Assembly (NCBI GenBank): GCA_945607165.1
Contig: CALYYZ010000004.1
Span: forward strand, 1 to 32,404
Reading direction: 5' to 3'
Source: an uncultured Ruminococcus sp.
Lineage (GTDB): Bacteria; Bacillota; Clostridia; Oscillospirales; Acutalibacteraceae
DNA length: 32,404 bases
Below are positions 27,427-32,404 of the stretch, piece after piece. The notes beneath the pieces are model-generated. The model was given only the letters and a program-made list of their open reading frames with translations. It was not told the DNA's origin and made no database searches. The position numbers were made by a program, and so were the translations under genes. Positions within the stretch are counted from its first letter, which is position 1; each line of letters starts with the position of its first letter.

Positions 27427-27985
27427 AAACGGCAAGGGCAAACTGGTGCTCTATACCGGCTCATCGGGAGTGGGAAAAGGCACCATTATGCAGGAGCTTT
27501 TAAAGCGTGACAAAAATATCAGACTGTCCGTTTCCAACACAACCAGAGAGCCGAGAAAAGGCGAAATTGACGGTGTGCACTATCACTTTGTCACAGAAGA
27601 ACAGTTCAAGTCGATTATCCCGAATGACGGCTACCTTGAATATGCAAAATACTGCGATAACTATTACGGCACTCCGAGAAAGCCGGTCGAGGAAATGCTT
27701 GACAAGGGCTACAATGTGTTTCTTGAAATTGAGGTGCAGGGCGGTATTCAGATTATGGAAAAGTACCCTGATGTTCTGAGCATCTTTATTTTGCCTCCGT
27801 CAATGGAGGTGCTCGAAAAAAGGCTTCGCAACAGGGGCACAGAGGACGAAGAAACCGTTTTGGAAAGGCTCCACGAAGCTGAAAACGAGATTAAGTATGC
27901 CGAAAAATATAAATACAATGTCGTAAACGGCGAGCTTGAAAAAGCGGTTGATGAGATTCTTGATATTCTCAAAAGGGAAACCTAA
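27419..27985 (+). CDS. gmk: Guanylate kinase
   Basis: GSSGVGKGTIMQELL, SVSNTTREPRKGEIDGVHYHFV; overlaps remA by 8 nt. Confidence 0.97.
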   Translation: MSKNGKGKLVLYTGSSGVGKGTIMQELLKRDKNIRLSVSNTTREPRKGEIDGVHYHFVTEEQFKSIIPNDGYLEYAKYCDNYYGTPRKPVEEMLDKGYNVFLEIEVQGGIQIMEKYPDVLSIFILPPSMEVLEKRLRNRGTEDEETVLERLHEAENEIKYAEKYKYNVVNGELEKAVDEILDILKRET

Positions 27986-28052
27986 GGATATACATATACC
28001 ATATTGCCTTTAGCTTATTTTTATATATTATTTTTATGAAGGAGAATTAATT

Positions 28053-28259
28053 ATGCACAGAGTAAATGTTGACGAATTATTTGAGGGAAAGCAAAGCAAA
28101 TACGCACTTGTAGTAGGTGCTTCAAAAAGAGCAAGACAAATCACTGAACAGTTCGAGGAGGAAAAAATTGTTTCCGAGGACAAACCGGTTTTGCTTGCTA
28201 TTGAAGAAATCAGAAATCACGAAATCAATCTTTTAGAGCCTGACGACGATGAGCTTTAA
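28053..28259 (+). CDS. rpoZ: RNA polymerase omega subunit
   Basis: YALVVGASKRARQI and position between gmk and priA. Confidence 0.9.
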   Translation: MHRVNVDELFEGKQSKYALVVGASKRARQITEQFEEEKIVSEDKPVLLAIEEIRNHEINLLEPDDDEL

Positions 28260-30687
28260 TTTTGTCGCAAGGATTGCGGTGGAAAACACCGTTTTTTCCT
28301 TTGACAAAGCCTTTGACTACATCATTCCGGAAAACCTGACCGACAAATGTGTGCCGGGGGTTCGTGTGCTCGTACCCTTCGGGAGGGGAAACAAAAAAAG
28401 ACAGGGAATGGTTATGGAGCTTGTACAAAGCAGCTCCGAAAGCCTTAAGTCGGTAATATCCGTGCTTGACGACAGCCCTGTGCTGGGCAGGCAAATGCTA
28501 CAAATTGCCGAGTTTATGAAGGAGCATTATTTTTGCACACTTTACGACGCTGTAAAAACAATGCTGCCCACCGGAATTAACTACCGTCTTACTACGGTTT
28601 ACGGAGTAAGAGCAGACGCCGATTCTACCCTTGAGCTATGCAGCGAAAAGCAGAGGATTTTTGACTATCTTTTTAAAAGGAAAAAACCGGTAAGGTCAGA
28701 AGAGCTGCTCGACGCTTTCGGCTTAAGCGATTCGGGAATACTTGACGAGATGGTGTCGCAGGAAATTTTGTATAAGTCCGATGAGGCATTCCGCAAACTG
28801 AACGACGCAGTTATGAAAACAGCCGCTCTGAATCCCTCTGTTGATGTCTCAGCCGTAAAGCTTACCCCAAAGCAAAAAATCGTTGTTGATTTGCTTGAGG
28901 CGGTCGGCAAGGTTTCCGTTAAGGAGCTGTGCTATTTTACCGGGGTTACATCCTCGGTGGTTGATACACTTGTCAGAAAGGGCATTGTGTGCATTTTTGA
29001 CGAGGAGGTTTTCCGTATTGCAAGCCGCAGCGTCAACAGTTCGCTGCCAAAGCTTGTGCTGTCGGATGAACAGAAAAAGGCTTGCGACCGGCTTTATGAG
29101 GAATATTGCGTTGATAAGCCGCACACAAGTCTGCTGTACGGAGTAACCGGTTCGGGAAAAACAAGCGTATTTATCAGCCTTATTCAGAGGGTAATTGACA
29201 ATGACGGCGGCATAATAGTAATGGTGCCGGAAATCTCACTGACTCCTCAGTTCGTTGCAAGGTTTTCTCAGCGTTTCGGAGATAAAATTGCAGTTTTCCA
29301 CAGTGCTTTGTCACTCGGCGAAAGACTTGATGAATATAAGCGAGTGAAAAACGGACTTGCAAAAATTGTTATCGGCACACGAAGCGCAGTTTTCGCCCCG
29401 TTTGAAAAGGTCAGCCTTATTATTATGGACGAAGAGCAGGAATACAGCTATAAATCCGAAAGCTCTCCCAGATACCATGCCCGTGAGGTTGCCAAGTTCC
29501 GCTGTTCACAAAACAATGCGCTTTTAGTTCTAAGCTCAGCCACACCAAGCGTAGAAACCTATTACTACGCAAAGTCCGGCAGATATTCACTGAACACTCT
29601 GACAAAACGCTACGGAAACGCTGTTTTGCCCGATGTAATAAGGGCTGATATGAATTTGGAACAGCAAAACGGAAATATGAGTGGTTTTTCCGATGTGCTT
29701 CTCGAAAACATTGCGTACAATTTGGAAAACGGCAGGCAATCAATTCTTCTGCTCAACCGAAGAGGCTACAACACCTTCGTCACCTGCCGCTGCTGCGGCG
29801 AGCCTGTGACCTGTCCCAACTGCTCAATTTCTCTTACCTATCACAGTGCAAACAGCCGGCTTATGTGTCATTATTGCGGATACTCTATGCCTTGCATAGA
29901 CGAGTGTCCTACCTGCCACAGCAAAAGTCTTAGATTTTCCGGTTCAGGCACTCAGAGGGCAGAAAGCGATATTTCTGATATTTTTCCAAATGCAAGGATA
30001 CTGAGAATGGACACCGATACTGCTTCCTCAAAGTCTTCCTATGAAAGAATGATTAACGACTTTGCAGACGGTAAGTATGATATTTTGATAGGCACCCAGA
30101 TGGTTGCAAAGGGTCTGGACTTTCCCAATGTAACTCTCGTGGGAGTATTGAACACCGACCAGATGCTGTATGCCGACGATTACAGAAGCTATGAACGATC
30201 GTTTTCACTGCTGACTCAGGTTGTCGGCAGAAGCGGCAGGGGAAGCTCTAAGGGAATGGCAATAATACAGTCCTTCACCCCGGATAATATGATAATCACA
30301 ATGGCTGCAAATCAGGATTACGATTCCTTCTTTAACACAGAAATCAAAATCCGCAGGGCTATGCTTTATCCGCCGTTTGCCGATATTTGTCTTGTCGGCT
30401 TTGTTGGCGAGGACAAAACCAAAACCCTTTGCTGTGCAAATGAATTTCTAAAGCAATTTGCAGAAACCGCAAAGGCTGAACACCCCAATTTACCGTTGCG
30501 TGTACTCGGTCCTTCACCTGCGCTTGTCGTGAAGGTAAGCAACAAATTCAGATATAAGCTTATAATAAAATGTAAAAACAACAAAGAATTTCGAGCAATG
30601 CTCTCGGGCTTGCTTGCGAAATTCGGTAAAAATAAAGACTTTGACGGCACAACCGTGTATGCCGATATGAATGCACTGGTGTGCTGA
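28249..30687 (+). CDS. priA: Primosomal helicase PriA
   Basis: LLYGVTGSGKTSVF, IIMDEEQEYSYKSE, two Zn motifs (CRCCG...CPNC...CHYCG...CPTC), GTQMVAKGLDFPNVTLVG, QVVGRSGRG. Confidence 0.96.
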   Translation: MSFNFVARIAVENTVFSFDKAFDYIIPENLTDKCVPGVRVLVPFGRGNKKRQGMVMELVQSSSESLKSVISVLDDSPVLGRQMLQIAEFMKEHYFCTLYDAVKTMLPTGINYRLTTVYGVRADADSTLELCSEKQRIFDYLFKRKKPVRSEELLDAFGLSDSGILDEMVSQEILYKSDEAFRKLNDAVMKTAALNPSVDVSAVKLTPKQKIVVDLLEAVGKVSVKELCYFTGVTSSVVDTLVRKGIVCIFDEEVFRIASRSVNSSLPKLVLSDEQKKACDRLYEEYCVDKPHTSLLYGVTGSGKTSVFISLIQRVIDNDGGIIVMVPEISLTPQFVARFSQRFGDKIAVFHSALSLGERLDEYKRVKNGLAKIVIGTRSAVFAPFEKVSLIIMDEEQEYSYKSESSPRYHAREVAKFRCSQNNALLVLSSATPSVETYYYAKSGRYSLNTLTKRYGNAVLPDVIRADMNLEQQNGNMSGFSDVLLENIAYNLENGRQSILLLNRRGYNTFVTCRCCGEPVTCPNCSISLTYHSANSRLMCHYCGYSMPCIDECPTCHSKSLRFSGSGTQRAESDISDIFPNARILRMDTDTASSKSSYERMINDFADGKYDILIGTQMVAKGLDFPNVTLVGVLNTDQMLYADDYRSYERSFSLLTQVVGRSGRGSSKGMAIIQSFTPDNMIITMAANQDYDSFFNTEIKIRRAMLYPPFADICLVGFVGEDKTKTLCCANEFLKQFAETAKAEHPNLPLRVLGPSPALVVKVSNKFRYKLIIKCKNNKEFRAMLSGLLAKFGKNKDFDGTTVYADMNALVC

Positions 30688-30705
30688 TAAGGGAAGGGAT
30701 TAAAA

Positions 30706-31182
30706 ATGGCAATAAGACAAATTGTAAAGGAAGGCGACGATGTTCTTAGCAAAAAATGCAGAACAGTCGAAAGGTTCGATAGCCGCCTTGGTCAGCTCAT
30801 AGATGATATGACCGAAACTCTGCACAAGGCTCAGGGTGTCGGTCTTGCCGCACCTCAGGTAGGTATATTAAGAAGAGTTGTAGTTATTGATGTGGGTGAA
30901 GGCGTAATTGAGCTTGTAAACCCTAAAATAATTGCTTACAGCGGCGAGCAGGAATCCCTTGAGGGCTGTCTGTCCTGCCCCGGCGAGTGGGGATATACCC
31001 GTCGCCCAAACTATGTTAAGGTAAGAGCACAGGACAGAAACGGCAACGAGTTTGAAATTGAAGGCAGAGAGCTTCTTGCAAAGGCATTTTGCCACGAGCT
31101 CGACCACCTCGATGGTATTATCTTTAAGCAAAAGGCTATCAGAATGTTGACCCCGCAGGAGGCTGCGGAGCTTAACTCTTGA
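30706..31182 (+). CDS. def: Peptide deformylase
   Basis: GVGLAAPQVG, EGCLSCPGEWGYTRR, FCHELDHLDGIIF. Confidence 0.97.
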   Translation: MAIRQIVKEGDDVLSKKCRTVERFDSRLGQLIDDMTETLHKAQGVGLAAPQVGILRRVVVIDVGEGVIELVNPKIIAYSGEQESLEGCLSCPGEWGYTRRPNYVKVRAQDRNGNEFEIEGRELLAKAFCHELDHLDGIIFKQKAIRMLTPQEAAELNS

Positions 31183-31207
31183 TTCACAGCATAATGAGGT
31201 AAAGAAA

Positions 31208-32125
31208 ATGAAAGTTATTTATATGGGTACACCGGACTTTGCCGTACCTGCGCTGAAAGCTCTTGCAGGCTCCGAACATAATGTTTGTGCAGTGTTCACT
31301 CAGCCTGATAAGCCTAAGGGCAGAAAAATGACGCTTACTCCGCCCGATGTAAAGGTATGCGCTCAGGAGCTTGGTATTCCCGTGTATCAGCCAAGCTCAA
31401 TGAAGGACGGTAAAGCTCTGGAAATAATCAACAGCTACTCCCCCGATGTAATTGTTGTGGCTGCATACGGAAAAATTTTGCCCGACAACATTCTTAATGC
31501 CCCTAAATTCGGCTGCGTTAATATTCACGGCTCACTGCTTCCAAGCTACCGGGGAGCTGCTCCTATTCAGCAGGCTGTTCTTAACGGTGACAGGATAACG
31601 GGACTCACTGCAATGCAGATGGATTCCGGACTTGATACCGGTGATATTCTTATGACCGTGAAAACCGAAATCGGGGAAAACGAAACCTCGGGAGAGCTGT
31701 TTGACCGACTTGCTCAAATGGGCGGTGATTTGATTATCAACACTCTGAAAGCACTCGAAAACGGAGAGATTACGCCCGTAAAGCAAGACGAGGCGCTTGC
31801 AAGTCATACTGCAAAAATTGACAAATCCCTTTGCCCCATTGACTTTTCACTATCTGCTCAGCAGATACACAACAAGGTCAGAGGACTTTCCCCCTGGCCT
31901 GTTGCAACCGCAAAATACGAGGGAAAGACCTTAAAAATTCACTCCACCTTGCTTTGCTCGCAAAGCGGAAAATGCGGTGAAATACTTTGCATAAGACCAT
32001 TGATAGTCGCCTGCGGCAAAGGCTCTGTTGAAATTGTTGAGCTTCAGCCCGAGGGCAAAAAGAAAATGACTGCCGAAGCATTTGCGGCAGGACACAAGCT
32101 TGAAAAAGGAAAATTTTTTGAATAG
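31208..32125 (+). CDS. fmt: Methionyl-tRNA formyltransferase
   Basis: YMGTPDFAVPALKAL, NIHGSLLPSYRGAAPIQQAVLNGD, VRGLSPWPVA. Confidence 0.97.
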   Translation: MKVIYMGTPDFAVPALKALAGSEHNVCAVFTQPDKPKGRKMTLTPPDVKVCAQELGIPVYQPSSMKDGKALEIINSYSPDVIVVAAYGKILPDNILNAPKFGCVNIHGSLLPSYRGAAPIQQAVLNGDRITGLTAMQMDSGLDTGDILMTVKTEIGENETSGELFDRLAQMGGDLIINTLKALENGEITPVKQDEALASHTAKIDKSLCPIDFSLSAQQIHNKVRGLSPWPVATAKYEGKTLKIHSTLLCSQSGKCGEILCIRPLIVACGKGSVEIVELQPEGKKKMTAEAFAAGHKLEKGKFFE

Positions 32126-32142
32126 AAAAGGAGAAGATTATT

Positions 32143-32404
32143 ATGCCTTGGTTCTATGGCTTTGACTGGACTTATCTTGTTTTCATTGTTCCCTGCATTA
32201 TACTCACATTGATTTGTCAGATAAATGTTTCATCTGCATTTTCAAAGTATTCAAAAATCAGAAATTCACGCAATATGACCGGAGCTCAGGCAGCGGAATA
32301 TGTTTTGCGCCACAACGGTGTTACCGGTGTAAGAATTGAGCATGTGGCAGGAAAGCTCTCCGACCATTTTGACCCGAGAACAAATGTCATAAGACTGTCT
32401 GACG
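32143..32404 (+). CDS. Zinc metallopeptidase, YugP-like (truncated by window end)
   Basis: MPWFYGFDWTYLVFIVPCIILTLICQINVSSAFSKYSKIRNSRNMTGAQAAEYVLRHNGVTGVRIEHVAGKLSDHFDPRTNVIRLSD; SD AAGGAGAAG. Confidence 0.85.
   Translation, partial: MPWFYGFDWTYLVFIVPCIILTLICQINVSSAFSKYSKIRNSRNMTGAQAAEYVLRHNGVTGVRIEHVAGKLSDHFDPRTNVIRLSD

Overview
Window of a low-GC Firmicute chromosome. Gene content, and the FMN- and THF-type riboswitches, suggest a gut Clostridia/Ruminococcaceae-like organism (inference). It is mostly core genome. No tRNA, rRNA, CRISPR array, IS element or phage module was recognised. From left to right: rpe, a large membrane protein that looks like a degenerate P-type ATPase, and rlmB (minus strand); a DUF6512-like membrane protein and spmA/spmB; an AbrB-type regulator and an orphan Sfp-type PPTase; an LCP-family protein and yfbR; YfhO, an M20 dipeptidase, a membrane protein, GT2, LicD and an AlkD-like protein (plus strand); FMN riboswitch-ribU and THF riboswitch-folT in tandem; a thioredoxin/cupin/ferredoxin group divergent from a Crp/Fnr regulator; a GH13 amylase lipoprotein, SseB and GNAT group; yebC; and the conserved run yicC-remA-gmk-rpoZ-priA-def-fmt-Zn peptidase (truncated). 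The best candidates for something undescribed are the apparent pseudo-P-type-ATPase with a ~320-aa acidic N-terminal extension, the Crp/Fnr-ferredoxin-cupin-thioredoxin redox locus with two N6-spaced palindromes in its divergent promoter region, and several structured intergenic/leader RNAs. I did not find convincing evidence of a wholly new multi-gene system. Family names come from motif recognition by eye; no searches were run.
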